From contig JAUCBJ010004520.1 of the NCBI GenBank assembly GCA_032718475.1, positions 1 through 28,221 on the forward strand: a stretch of DNA of 28,221 nucleotides, written 5' to 3'. How positions within the stretch are numbered: position 1 is the first letter of the stretch; every line of letters begins with the position of its first letter. Positions 10,837 to 20,410 of this stretch are shown here, in pieces. The stretch comes from Nemertoderma westbladi. Its lineage: Eukaryota; Xenacoelomorpha; Nemertodermatida; Nemertodermatidae. The notes beneath the pieces are model-generated. The model did no database searches. It worked only from the letters and a program-made list of their open reading frames with translations, and was not told the origin of the DNA. The translations under genes and the position numbers were made by a program.

Positions 10837-10854
10837 TTTTGCCTTCCGGCAAAA
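10837..10854 (-). promoter_or_regulatory. Hairpin with GNRA loop just upstream of gag ATG
   Basis: On the minus (sense) strand TTTTGCC-GGAA-GGCAAAA forms a perfect 7-bp stem closed by a GGAA tetraloop (GNRA class), 13 nt before the gag-like ATG at 10821-10823. A second weak palindrome (ACCG-aaata-CGGT) lies about 45 bp further upstream. The position would suit a leader element such as a translation or packaging signal, but no function is shown. Confidence 0.45.
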
Positions 10855-13540
10855 ATATCTCACAAAAGTTCGAGATATAATTATAATTTAACCGAAATAC
10901 GGTCAAATTATTTGTCTAATAATCAGTTAGTCCAAAATGTCAAATAAATTCGCAATGCAATATTGTGAATTTAATAAGGTATAGTTATAGCAAATACTAG
11001 CACAATATTTAAACAAAAATATTATTATATAGCTATTATAGCAATTAAATACCGGTATGACACAAAATAATTTCTGAATCTAATACATAATATTCAGAAT
11101 AAATTTGCCACCCAAATAATTCCAATTTGCATATATAGCTCTAATCAACGTAATTTTAATTTCAAATATTATATGTATCCACTAGCGCGTGGCTACATCT
11201 TCGGGTTGCGACTCTCTCTAACTCTCTCTCTAACTTGAGCGATTCAAAAAACCATGGCCGGCTAAACCTAAATATCCTAACTAATAAATTGAGTTCAGCT
11301 TCGCAGTTAAACAACCGGTAATTTTTTACTGCTTCCACAAACACAATGGTGCCAACAGAACAACTAACCTTGTTTGCTGTGAGATTCCACGTCCGCATCC
11401 AAAGATTCAGGCTCTTCGCTGATTGCAAACCGAACCCGCAGACCCACACGAACCCCAAACTCAGAAGCTCCGTCTTGCCATGTATCTCCAGATGGTATAA
11501 AATAACTAAGCGGTTACCTAACATACCGGTACAACACTAGAATTTTACAAATAATTTTGACCGAAACTGAATTCTCGCAAACCTAGCTAAAATTTCAAAA
11601 AACTTACTAATTACAATTTGCCCTAAGGCCTAAGGAACTGCTGTATTCGCAATTAGTAAAAACGCACTTCCGTACATCCACTGTACGCAGTACAGTAAGT
11701 AAAACAGTACACCAACCTAACAGCCTGATTGATACTGTGTGTGTGGTATGGCAAACAAATGTCCTTCTACCGTACGCAGTAACAGCAATCAGCCTAATGT
11801 ACTACTGTACTATCGTACGCGACCAGTGAATACAGTAATCTAAACTAACAGCCTAAGAATACACTCAATGTTCTACTGTACGCTATGGCCTACAGCAGAC
11901 AATATCACGTGCTCTAACTTATTACTTAATTACTGCTGTAACAGTGATACTACTAATCAGCCTAAGAATACACTCTTGACTGCTGCAAGCAACAGCCAAT
12001 AAGCATACCTTACTGTTAAACTGCTGCGACCCCTATACTAACAGCAGAACTGTTGAACAGACAAATACCCGTATACTTCTCTGCCAACCTACTGAGTTCT
12101 CGCCTAACCAATAATACACAAAGACTGCTCTACTGTTAAGTAAAGGGGATCAGGAGCGTGCTATTACTAAATTGTAAAGGCTGCTAAATACAAAACCGCT
12201 ACTTACCGTTGGATGGCGCTAATCTGCCGTCCGCTAATATATTTTACTAAATTTACACAGCTCCTGCAAAATCGCTTGTTCCTTTCTCTACCGATCGCTC
12301 GATAGAGAGCTAACTGTTCGAATCTATGAGCCACGCAGGAATAACCAAAACAATAAACCCGAGTCGGCTCCCTAAGCTTACTTAAGATGAGTGCGAGAGG
12401 CTTTGCACTCAGAGTATTCTTACGCCTAATTTTACCACTATTAAAGCACGCTATTGCCTACGTCTTTTCTAATCGCGAATACTGGGGGTTCCCTAACGGA
12501 ATGTGTGAATGCGAGAATATTTAAAATAATCAAATAATGGTACGGTACAATGTCTTTCGTGGGTGATACCGCTCTGGGTCTAAACTTGCCTGCAGCTGGC
12601 TTTAGGCCAGCAATCTACTAGTGTCTTGCGTACTGACTACTGCGATCTAGCTTATTGCCCGCTAATGCAAATAACCGCTCAGCGTGAATAGTTTACGGTA
12701 CTCTAAATTATTACCTTAGCTACTCTCCGCTATGCTGCGTACTAATTCTTAATTTTACTAATCAATTACAGTCACAAATATGTAACAGCGCACTAATTAC
12801 TAAGAGTTTCAGAAGGCGTAATTCTAATTTATTACACAACAGGTTTCGCTAGTAATAGCCTAAAATGCCGTATTACTTTGACCTAATCAGTAATTATTTG
12901 TTGTAACTAAGAAATAGAAATCAATCAAAGAGAAAGGGGCACCTACCTAAGCATTCGTAATCATAGGCACACTTCAGTAACACACCAATCAGCGTCAGCA
13001 ATCACAGATCACAATAGCATGACTTGCAATTATACAATCTGCAATTATATAATTCGCAACATAATAATTCGCAATTGACTAATTCGCAATCTACTGTAAG
13101 GTATGCAGGCCCCTCCCGGGTACATCTAGGCTTCCTAACTAACCCAATTCCTGCCCCCTAATACTAAATAGAGACAAAACCTGGATCATCGGCCCCCTAA
13201 TTACCGTACCAGCGAGCGGTCTCCAACCTACAGTCCAAATTGCCCGACCACAACGTTGACCCCCCGCCAGCGTTGCCCGCCTTTGAATCCTGCACTCCCT
13301 TCGTCGCTAACCCCCCGATGCGCCCACCGCCTACTGGCACCTTAGCCCTCCATTTATTGAATAGCTACCGTAGCGGCGCATGCAAATCACAAGTCTGACA
13401 GTCTCAGAAATCCCGTAGGATTATTGCGTCGAAATGAATTACATAGAACCATTAACGAAAGAGGTAGAAATCATAGTTCCGGTTGTAATTAGCAGTAATC
13501 AATAGGATTGATTGAGAAATACAGTTAAGAATAATAACAC
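10855..13540. other. Non-coding, AT-rich; possible leader and 5' LTR of the BEL element
   Basis: No coding sequence is supported. As the region upstream of the minus-strand gag start, it should contain the leader, primer-binding site and 5' LTR if these survive. I could not define LTR ends or a second copy for comparison. It holds a cluster of short motifs at 11.69-11.98 kb and a run of ATTCGCAA-type repeats at about 13025-13095 (GCAATTATACAATC, GCAATTATATAATTC, GCAACATAATAATTC, GCAATTGACTAATTC). The stretch 13100-13400 is distinctly richer in C than its surroundings. Confidence 0.4.
11690..11980. repeat. Cluster of degenerate direct repeats
   Basis: CAGCCTAAGAATACACTC occurs exactly at 11849-11866 and 11958-11975 (109 bp apart), with shorter cousins near 11727 (CAGCCTGATTGATAC) and 11790 (CAGCCTAATG). 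GTACGC motifs recur near 11694, 11771, 11815 and 11879, and ACTGTAC-GCA-GTACAGT at 11690-11706 is a perfect 7-bp inverted repeat. These look like the remains of tandem duplication of a roughly 100-bp unit. Confidence 0.6.
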
Positions 13541-14100
13541 TAACGAATCATTCCAAGAAAATTAATCAAAGGGTAGAAATGCAGAAAATACGCACAAATT
13601 GTACTCCTAAAATTTACTAATAATGAGATGGGGTTGGTGTTGTAGAGGAGTAGGATTGAGATTGATACAGCTCTACCGGCAAACCGCCAATTTATAGGTG
13701 ATCCGAGAAGGGTGATGCAATAAGGGTGATGCAATCGCTCTCCTATTGGCTCTCCAGTCCGCGCTAGCATTAGACCAACCTGGAAACAGTTAGTCCAATT
13801 AGAAAGCCGGATTGTGAACCTCAGGGCTTCCAAACCGTAAATTATTACCATATATGGTAATGGATCATGTCCCTGGCTGCGGAATGGTTAGGATTGCGTC
13901 CCTAGATGCTGGCCCTATCGAAGCTAATAACAGCAAGCACATATCCAGGGTCCAACTGAACTTGCTACCCTGGAACTATCTACTTATATCTTAATACAAA
14001 ATTACGTAGGTAGGGCTACATACTATACAAAATGGATGAGTTCAAAATATATGGGCGTTTCAGTTTCCTTATCTAAATATCACCTCGCTATTATGTCTTA
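13540..14100. other. No recognisable feature
   Basis: One minus-strand ORF of 103 codons (13851 down to 13540) shows no motif that I recognise and its composition does not suggest a real protein. The sequence is AT-rich with a CCATATATGG palindrome near 13850. Nothing else is supported. Confidence 0.4.
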
Positions 14101-14103
14101 TCT

Positions 14104-14220
14104 AAAATATTATACTGCATAATGGACTAATATTGCGTACAGTATAACGGACTAATATATTATACTGCATAATGAACCAATATGTTATACTGTATAATGG
14201 CTAATAATGTGTACAGTGCC
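14104..14220. repeat. 25-bp tandem repeat
   Basis: Units start at 14126, 14151, 14176 and 14201, with an older partial copy from about 14104. The consensus is ACTAATAT-n-TTATACTGCATAATGG. Copies differ at several positions, so the array is old. The repeat overlaps the 3' end of the zinc-knuckle fragment. Confidence 0.8.
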
Positions 14221-14437
14221 ATATACCGTAACAACTTGCGCTTGAGTATTTTGGTGAATTCGTTCGTGGATTACCCCTAGCAATACAAACCTGAGCTATG
14301 TGATTCATACGTCCACAACTGTAACATTGTTTTCCAAATGCTTTGCAAATCCTGACGCCCCGTTTGTGGGTATATCCACAGTATATGCATTTCATTTCTG
14401 ACCCACCTGAATATTGTTGATTATATGGTAACAACAC
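14201..14437 (-). pseudogene. Gypsy-type gag zinc-knuckle fragment
   Basis: A 78-codon minus-strand ORF contains CIYCGYTHKRGVRIC followed by AFGKQCYSCGRMNHIAQVC. This is the paired knuckle arrangement (C-x2-C-x3-H then C-x2-C-x4-H-x4-C) found at the gag/pol boundary of Ty3/Gypsy elements in invertebrates, where it binds nucleic acid. Only this module is present: the gag core upstream and the protease downstream are not visible, and the frame ends in the 25-bp repeat array. It is a retrotransposon fragment rather than a gene. A small cellular CCHC protein is possible but less likely given the surroundings. Confidence 0.72.
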
Positions 14438-14439
14438 AC

Positions 14440-15220
14440 ATACACAATGTCCAATTATTGTATTATTATGCTATAATATAGATAATATTCTGAAAGTAAG
14501 CAGTTCGGACCTGTGACAGGACTCAGGAGTTGGTTGCTAAATCCCAACCGGTGTGTTGTCTTGGTATTATACGCATCACCGCAACCGTAGGCTGCTGAAA
14601 GGCTGTGGTCTGGATATAATATATGATTGGTCAAAGGCCGTTGGAATAACTGAGTATTTGTCTTAGTTGTTATAATCACAGAACATTATAATAGCACAGT
14701 CGGAATATAATAGCACGGTAATGACTACGACGATGGTTAAAAACCGTTCTGCTCTCACAACTCTACAGATACCAACTGAATCATAACGGTTATATATTAT
14801 TAACACATATTAATCACTGCTACTGTATTGAGTGGCCTGGCCAATAGATGCATTCTAATCACCTGTTTCCCCTCCCATCATTGGCTAACCCGATTAAGCT
14901 CCATCTCGCCACTCCCTGCTGACACTATCCCCACGTGCTAGCCCCATTGTCCCCTTGAGATGGTTTATGACCTCTCAACTTTCTTTGTGGCTGGCGATGT
15001 GTATTGCCTAATTGGTTATTACGTGACGTTATTATTGGTAATGTCACCTTCCCAACTATAATTGGTAAAATGCCCCTTCGCCCATTTTCCACTGGGTAGT
15101 GCAGGGAATTGAATCCACTTACAGGACCATCAGACACAGCAATTACAAACCAGATAGCTTAGTGTCCGCTGGCGTAGTGATAGCCTTCACTGTTTTACCA
15201 TAATGTTTATTCTTGAGTCA
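14440..15220. other. No recognisable gene
   Basis: Two minus-strand ORFs of 74 codons (14679-14455) and 70 codons (15137-14925) show no recognisable motif. The interval 14860-15100 is less AT-rich than its neighbours and could be an old repeat. Nothing further is supported. Confidence 0.35.
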
Positions 15221-16230
15221 TCAATAAAGTCCTGCACAGACATGAGAGACTGACCCTGATATGCTGATGGTCATTCCCAGTGTTTCTTGCCCACTTGCAT
15301 CCGGGAGGTTGTCCTTATCTTCTAGGATCTTCAGCTGTTTCTTAACCCATGATGCAACTTGCCTATTACCCGGGTTCATGTGCCCCTTGTAATCTGGATG
15401 TTGAAAATCCCTATAGACTATGGGAATCAGCAAAGATCCTAAGAACTGCTAAGAATGCCTCAAACTCTCCTAGTATTATGCTATAAAGCCTATCCCTTTC
15501 TAGAGTCTCTGAGAAGTAGTAGATAACCTTAATGCAGGCTGCCATAGATGTCATTCCAGTCAATTCTATCTGATCTCCAAGGATACTCAAAGGATCCTCG
15601 TGCTTGCAAGGGTGTAACGTATTCTATATACAACAGCTCTGGGGTCATTTGCAGAATTTATACCCCTTGATCCAGCTCTCAACCGTGGATGAAAATTCTG
15701 GCTGGATAAGCTTGATCCTTTGAAGTATCTTGTCAAACCTCTTTGCAGTACAAGACCCGATGGTTACCATGATACCCAATATATGCCAGAATGCATATGC
15801 AGCCAACTGGGTGTCCCCTGCAGTGGTCAATAGGTATTCTGGCTGCTGTACACGTTCATGTTCATTTGGATACGAAATGGGAGTAGCTTTCCATACCAAA
15901 GTTTTGAAAGCGTCTTTCTGCAGATTATCCATGTGATAAGGTATAGGATGCCCTTGATCATCTACAAGCTGATCAAAGAGTTGTGGTGTCTCCATAATAA
16001 GAAAAGCTGCTGAGAACTGATTAGGAAGAGACGAAGCTGGAAAAGCAGCAAAGATAAAGAACATTGCATGAGCATAAGGAGGTATTCCAACAGGCAAGAG
16101 GAGATCTCTGAGATATGTTGCTTTTCCAAAGCAACTTTCTATTCGCATGACTGACTCAGCTATTCGACTATCCTTTTCTATTTGTCATCTCATGGTGTCA
16201 TCCTCGTGGCCATATTGGCAAACCCCCACA
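15221..16230 (-). pseudogene. Mononegavirus nucleoprotein-like fossil (candidate endogenous viral element)
   Basis: A nucleoprotein of this order coats the genomic RNA. The main ORF (ATG at 16148, 167 codons, stop at 15645) is rich in aromatic and hydrophobic residues with blocks such as LRDLLLPVGIPPYAHAMFF, AYAFWHILGIMVTIGSC and AKRFDKILQRIKLIQPEF, ending in a WIKGY block. This pattern resembles nucleoproteins of bornavirus/nyamivirus-like and related invertebrate mononegaviruses. Further parts continue the minus strand in other frames: PELLYIEYVTPLQARGSF (about 15640-15580), ELTGMTSMAACIKVIYYF (about 15560-15510) and YRDFQHPDYKGHMNPGNR (about 15410-15350). At least three frame changes therefore disrupt it, and it cannot make the full protein. 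Identification is by pattern recognition only. No catalytic motif exists to confirm it, and an unknown host gene remains possible. Confidence 0.52.
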
Positions 16231-16690
16231 CACAGGCTAGAGTAGTAGGATCTTTAGGGCAGCCCCTTAAAACATCTCTCTTTAAGCTCTCAGGAACAGA
16301 CATGTGAATGATATCAAGGCAATCATCAAAATTGTAATTTCAAGGGATTTTTATGTTGAGTCTACCATCATCTTCAATATAATGTTCCAATTCTTCGTTT
16401 CCATCCATGTCAGTGTCATGTCCTTGTGGATCATTATCTGAGTCTCCTCCTCCTCCTCCCTCACCTCCTCCTTCCCTGCCTCCTCCTCCACCGGTTCCAC
16501 CCCCGCCTCTGGACCTATTCGGTGGTCCTACTCTTGGATTGGATCCACCCCCCTTGATGACATGTCTGATGGTCCAGTCCCTTGCCTATTGATCACCTGA
16601 GTGTCCTCCCCCACCAGGCCATGAACCCTGATCACTGGTAGGACCAGGAGCAGAGTAATCCTGAACCTCTGGGTCAGTCACCCATTGACA
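16170..16690 (-). pseudogene. Gly-rich acidic reading frame upstream of the nucleoprotein-like ORF
   Basis: One minus-strand frame is nearly open here. It reads TDPEVQDYSAPGPTSDQGSW, a Gly-rich stretch (GGGGTGGGGGREGGGEGGGG near 16505-16445), an acidic segment (DTDMDGNEELEHYIEDDG) and then LDIIHMSVPESLKRDVLRGC and a final block ATRMTP near 16185. It has stops near 16590 and 16343 and ends at a TGA near 16181, after which the nucleoprotein-like ORF follows in another frame. Its last part may be the start of the nucleoprotein; the Gly-rich acidic part looks disordered and has no assigned function. Confidence 0.4.
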
Positions 16691-16918
16691 TTCTTCCTAT
16701 AGGCATGTATGTGCTCTTAACATTCTTCCTCACTGCCAGATCCAGAGGACCATTCACGGGACTGATCTGATTATCGAAACTTACATTCTTGGATGGAGGT
16801 CTTCCATGTCGATCATGGGATGGTATGGGAGGAAGCTTCAATCCTTTTGATCGATAGTTGTAAGCAGCTGGAACACTGCGTCTGCAGATGGAACATTTGG
16901 TAGGTGGGGAAAATCACC
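16690..16918 (-). pseudogene. Short open fragment with a Cys pair, unassigned
   Basis: The minus-strand frame between a stop near 16915 and a stop near 16681 reads TKCSICRRSVP, then a basic, Pro-rich segment (KGLKLPPIPSHDRHGRPP) and NVSFDNQISPVNGPLDLAV. It lies in the same orientation as, and between, the P-like ORF and the Gly-rich frame, so it is probably part of the same decayed unit. I recognise no family. Confidence 0.3.
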
Positions 16919-17032
16919 AGATCTGTAATACTGCGCTTCTTCTGGGTGATAACGATTAATGTCCCCCATTTGTCTCTGTCCCATATTCATGACCTCGAAT
17001 TTCAAAACTCTGATATGCTGATCCTGGGTTAC

Positions 17033-17085
17033 CCCCTACCCCCCCCCCCCCCCCCCACCCCCCACCCCCCACACCCCACCCCGGC
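17033..17085. repeat. Poly-C / CCCCAC low-complexity tract
   Basis: A run of about 16 C followed by CCCCCAC-type repeats gives a nearly pure C tract on the plus strand (G on the minus, sense, strand). A second, shorter tract lies at about 17898-17930. Tract length is liable to vary between alleles and to be misread by sequencing, which matters for any reading frame crossing it. Confidence 0.9.
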
Positions 17086-17165
17086 CATTCTCGAGCAAGA
17101 ATTCCCTTTGATCTTCCAAACTATAACCCATGAGTGACCGACCCATCCATACTGTAGTCTGACTG

Positions 17166-18240
17166 TTACTCTTCAATAATACTCAAACGTATAGACTGAT
17201 ATTTTGCTGGAAGACGACTAGGAGCTCTCATATAAGAGATAGCCTCAGAACCAGCAGCAACAGAGCCATCTAAACTCACCATAGGTTTCAGATTGTAATC
17301 ACCTAGACTTTTCCTAGGCATTGATAACCCAGACCCAGCTTGTGGTGCATTTCCAATAGTGGCACTTTGGTGGGGGGCATAGTTCTTGGACAGCATATAC
17401 CCGGAGTGGGTTGGTCCTACATTATCCTTAAACCTGTCAACCATTGAAGACTTTGTTTTTGATTTTCCTGTAAGTATGTTGGACCCTGATCTGGGGTCGG
17501 GAGCTTGGGGTCCATCCCTTGCTGAAGGCATTTGTCCTGTGGATCCTCCAACCTTCCCCTTAGGAGATTTATGTTGAGTTTGTTGCTGTTTTCTCACCAT
17601 AGAGGAAGCAGAGTGACCATGCACAGTGGACCTTTTTTCTCTCCTCTCTCTTTTTGCTTCCTCGCGCCTCCTTAATCCATCTATAGAGTGTTGATCTTCT
17701 TGATCACTCTGTTCAACCATGGCATTCAATTCCCACGTAAGACTAGACACGTTGGATTGTGCATCATCTGGGTTGTTCCAAGTTGGGGGATCGGATATGG
17801 ACAAGATAGATGGCTCATCTGCAGGCGGTAGACCAGGGTATAAAGCTTGATCATTGACCATAGATGATTCTGGAGACATAGGGCCAGTATTGCCTACCAC
17901 CCCCCACCCCCCCCCCCCCCCCTCCCCCTTCTCCGAGCTTCTTGGAGGAGCCAGAAATTCCAGTAGCACTAGCTGCTCCAGGGGAACTAGAAGGTAATGC
18001 CCTATAAGGGCTGACACTCTGATCTGTTACGAGCATGAGAAGGTCCTGGAACCTACCCTTTTCTTTCGATGTTGATCGTTCAGGTAGATTCCTCATTAGT
18101 AGGGTGGTGCTCAAGTTACTCACACTCTCCACAAATGCATATGATTCCTCGGCTACCTTATCAGGACAGGATTGCATAGTGATATATGTGCCACCAGTTT
18201 CATCAATGATACAGCAAACTCTCATCCTGCGATTTAACAT
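17166..18240 (-). pseudogene. Disordered, basic/Ser-rich ORF pair (P-like candidate), split at a poly-G tract
   Basis: The first frame opens at an ATG at 18238-18240 and reads 129 codons (MLNRRMRVCCIIDE, AEESYAFVESVSNLSTT, GRFQDLLMLVTD) into a poly-Gly run encoded by the C tract at 17898-17930. A second frame continues past the tract to 17166 for about 245 codons. It contains LTWELNAMVEQSDQEDQ, a charged block (RRREEAKRERREKR) and many Ser/Pro/Gly residues, and ends KYQSIRLSIIEE. The tract length alone could switch the frame. The composition resembles phosphoprotein-like disordered cofactors of negative-strand RNA viruses, but in their usual map P lies downstream of N, whereas this lies upstream in the sense direction. 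No diagnostic motif is present. Confidence 0.35.
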
Positions 18241-19810
18241 ACTGCATTAGAAACCAGAAAGCTCTACACTCCGCCTCACTTGTTGGGTTGACGTTGTAAA
18301 AAAGTGGTACTATATTTGCCACTGTTGCTTTCTTTTAAGCATGTAAATGTAGAATTGAATTAACAGTTGAAAACATTTCCAGGAAATAGTTACGAGCAAT
18401 GAGTGGTGTATTTTCGAGGGCGTTTAGGCTCCTGAATCAACTGCTTGAGTGCTGCTTGGACTATCAAGGATCGATAAATCCCATCCGAGTTAAAACAGAG
18501 TGATAACTGAATCGATCCAATATATCAAGTAATTCATATCTTCTCTAGTATCACTGGGTAGTGTCACAGGGTGCAGAGCTTGTTCAAAGACTGCAGACTC
18601 ACAGGTGGACAAATATGGTCAAAAAGATGTTAATATTATATCTTCATTGAGCGCAGTCTCTCCATAGACCAAAGTAATAAAAAATGCTGGTGCCATCATA
18701 ATTTGGAAAACTATACAGTCCTTCCTTGTAGCCTTTAACGAGGATCCTATACTCTGTCATTCGCCTATTTATAGTTCCGCATGAGTGCAGGAACTCGATG
18801 GGTTTCTCCATCAGCACAGCTCTCAAGAAAACGTTGCCAAAATAATGTATATGCTTCATGTGAAACACCATAAAACTCTTCTCCCATTTCATTGACAAAT
18901 TCCACTTTAATTGGAACTTCAATAATCCCTTCGTGTTTAAAGTAGTTGATCATATCCCACAATTTATGCAAAGTTGTTCTTCAATAATAACATCCTCCAC
19001 AATATCACGATCACTTCCTAAATCTCCATCACACCCTTGAAACTGCCGGAAGTATCAAACTCAAACCGCAAAGGAGCACGGACATTCTCTCTTGCCCTCA
19101 GTTGATAACTGGGGACCCACAATGGAATTCTCAACATTTTATGGAGGTTCTTTTATCATCGACACTTCCGGGTTTATCATTGGGACTTCCGGGTTTATCA
19201 TTATGACTACCGGGTTTATCATCAAGACTTCCGGGTTTATGATCAGGACTTCAAGTTTATCATCAGGACTTCCAGGTTTAACATTGTGGCTTTTGGCGAA
19301 ATCATTCCCTTTTGACATGTAGTGATATAAAACCTCACAAGCCACAAACCAGATTTTATATAACAATCATCAATAGTCTGCGTCAAATCAGTACAAACTT
19401 CATTCAATCAGTTAAGTCGTGTAAAGTGAAAGTCCTCTTTCGAACCTAGAGGAATAGGAAAGAACAAATGAATACCTTTTTCAAGTATATCATTCAGGGT
19501 TTCTCCATTTGGAATTTTTGGAAGAATGCGAATTCCCCCACCTTTGGAAACCGTTCACAGAATAAGTTCAGATTTATGAACATAACGATCCTTCCACCCG
19601 ACCTCTACACGACATGTTGTGCGTGACACGTTGGAGTTTAAAACTGCACCCTGTTTTACCTGATCAACTGATTTAACGACTCTCTCTGTCTTCTTGTAGT
19701 AATACCGGGAATTTTTTTATCTAATTAGTCTGACAATACCCTGAATAAGTGTGTCCCCTCTCTGCGAAATTTTACTTTGTCTATCAATCTCTGAATTTAG
19801 TCCAGACTTT
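18225..19810 (-). pseudogene. HECT-like (G2/M E3 ligase-type) gene, decayed
   Basis: The minus strand carries, in order and in several frames, the blocks of a HECT-like protein family common in invertebrate genomes: VEVGWKDRYVHKSE (about 19605-19565), KGGGIRILPKIPNGE and HLFFPIPLGS (about 19540-19440), SGLWLVRFYI (about 19350-19320), then NEMGEEFYGVSHEAYTLFW (about 18900-18845) with SCADGETHRVPAL, EYRILVKGYKEGLYSFP (about 18765-18710) and finally PTSEAECRAFWFLMQYV (about 18280-18230). In true HECT ligases this region receives ubiquitin on a Cys near the C-terminus. I see no such Cys motif, and the end of the domain is missing where the next ORF begins at 18240. Frameshifts near 18780 and 18970 and several stops show that it is dead. 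Confidence 0.68.
19152..19278. repeat. 21-bp minisatellite
   Basis: About six copies of TTTATCATnnnACTTCCGGG, the fifth shortened by one base. On the minus strand copies encode a 7-residue repeat of type INPEVxM, so it expanded in phase with the HECT-like reading frame. Copies differ at 1-5 positions. Confidence 0.9.
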
Positions 19811-19894
19811 ACCGCAGTACCTCAGTAGTGACATCATGGCACCTGTTTAAATTTCCCTCTAATACATTCATATATTCACCCAATCCAAATTGTT

Positions 19895-19964
19895 GGTATT
19901 AAATTTCGTAACACGAAGTTTAAGACTTTTTATATGGTCTTAAAGTTCGTAATACGAAGTTTAA
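19895..19964. repeat. Palindromic 41-bp satellite, left part
   Basis: About one and a half copies of a unit containing TTCGTA-A-TACGAA flanked by GTCTTAAAG and GTTTAAGAC, separated by TTTTTATATG. This part ends exactly at the TTAA where the piggyBac-type element begins; the array resumes at 21714. Confidence 0.85.
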
Positions 19965-20327
19965 CCCTTACATGCATACTGGGTCTTATGTGGAACAGCT
20001 AATATAATGGTCTCTCCAGGAAAGAAATAGAATGCAAATGCATCAAATCCACTACGGTGTTGTCTAAAATTATATATTCAAGAAGAATAAATCCAGTAAA
20101 GACATTAGGTTGTGTTAAAAAATGTATATATTAGATTTTATGAGAGTAAGTCCATATGGTTGCATTTTAAGAATTATTAGTTTTCAAAGCCTTCTATTTT
20201 CTGGTTCACAGGTTATCACTGTTTGAAAAAAAATATTTTTTAGAAGAAAAATTACTCGTATCTACAACATGATCCTTGAAAATTAATGTTAACATCTACT
20301 TTGGGATGTGTAGAGCGGAAAATAGTG

Positions 20328-20410
20328 GTGTTCCATATATGACACAGTATGCACTCAAGGTAACAGTAAAGGTTTTAACCTAAGTGCATACAGGGCCATA
20401 TGTGGAACAC
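20328..20410. repeat. Inverted pair of piggyBac subterminal repeats (left)
   Basis: GTGTTCCATATATGACACAG begins a 28-bp arm at 20328-20355, which is the reverse complement of the arm at 20383-20410 (AGTGCATACAGGGCCATATG...) with four mismatches. The same motif begins at the left terminus (19973-19997, TGCATACTGGGTCTTATG), suggesting transposase-binding sites. Confidence 0.8.

Noticed and set aside
13540-13851. 103-codon minus-strand ORF as a gene
   Set aside because: No recognisable domain, no homologous neighbour, and a length expected by chance in this much sequence.
16407-16592. Plus-strand Pro-rich ORF (SPPPPPSPPP type)
   Set aside because: It is the complement of the Gly-rich minus-strand frame, which fits the neighbouring coding direction better.
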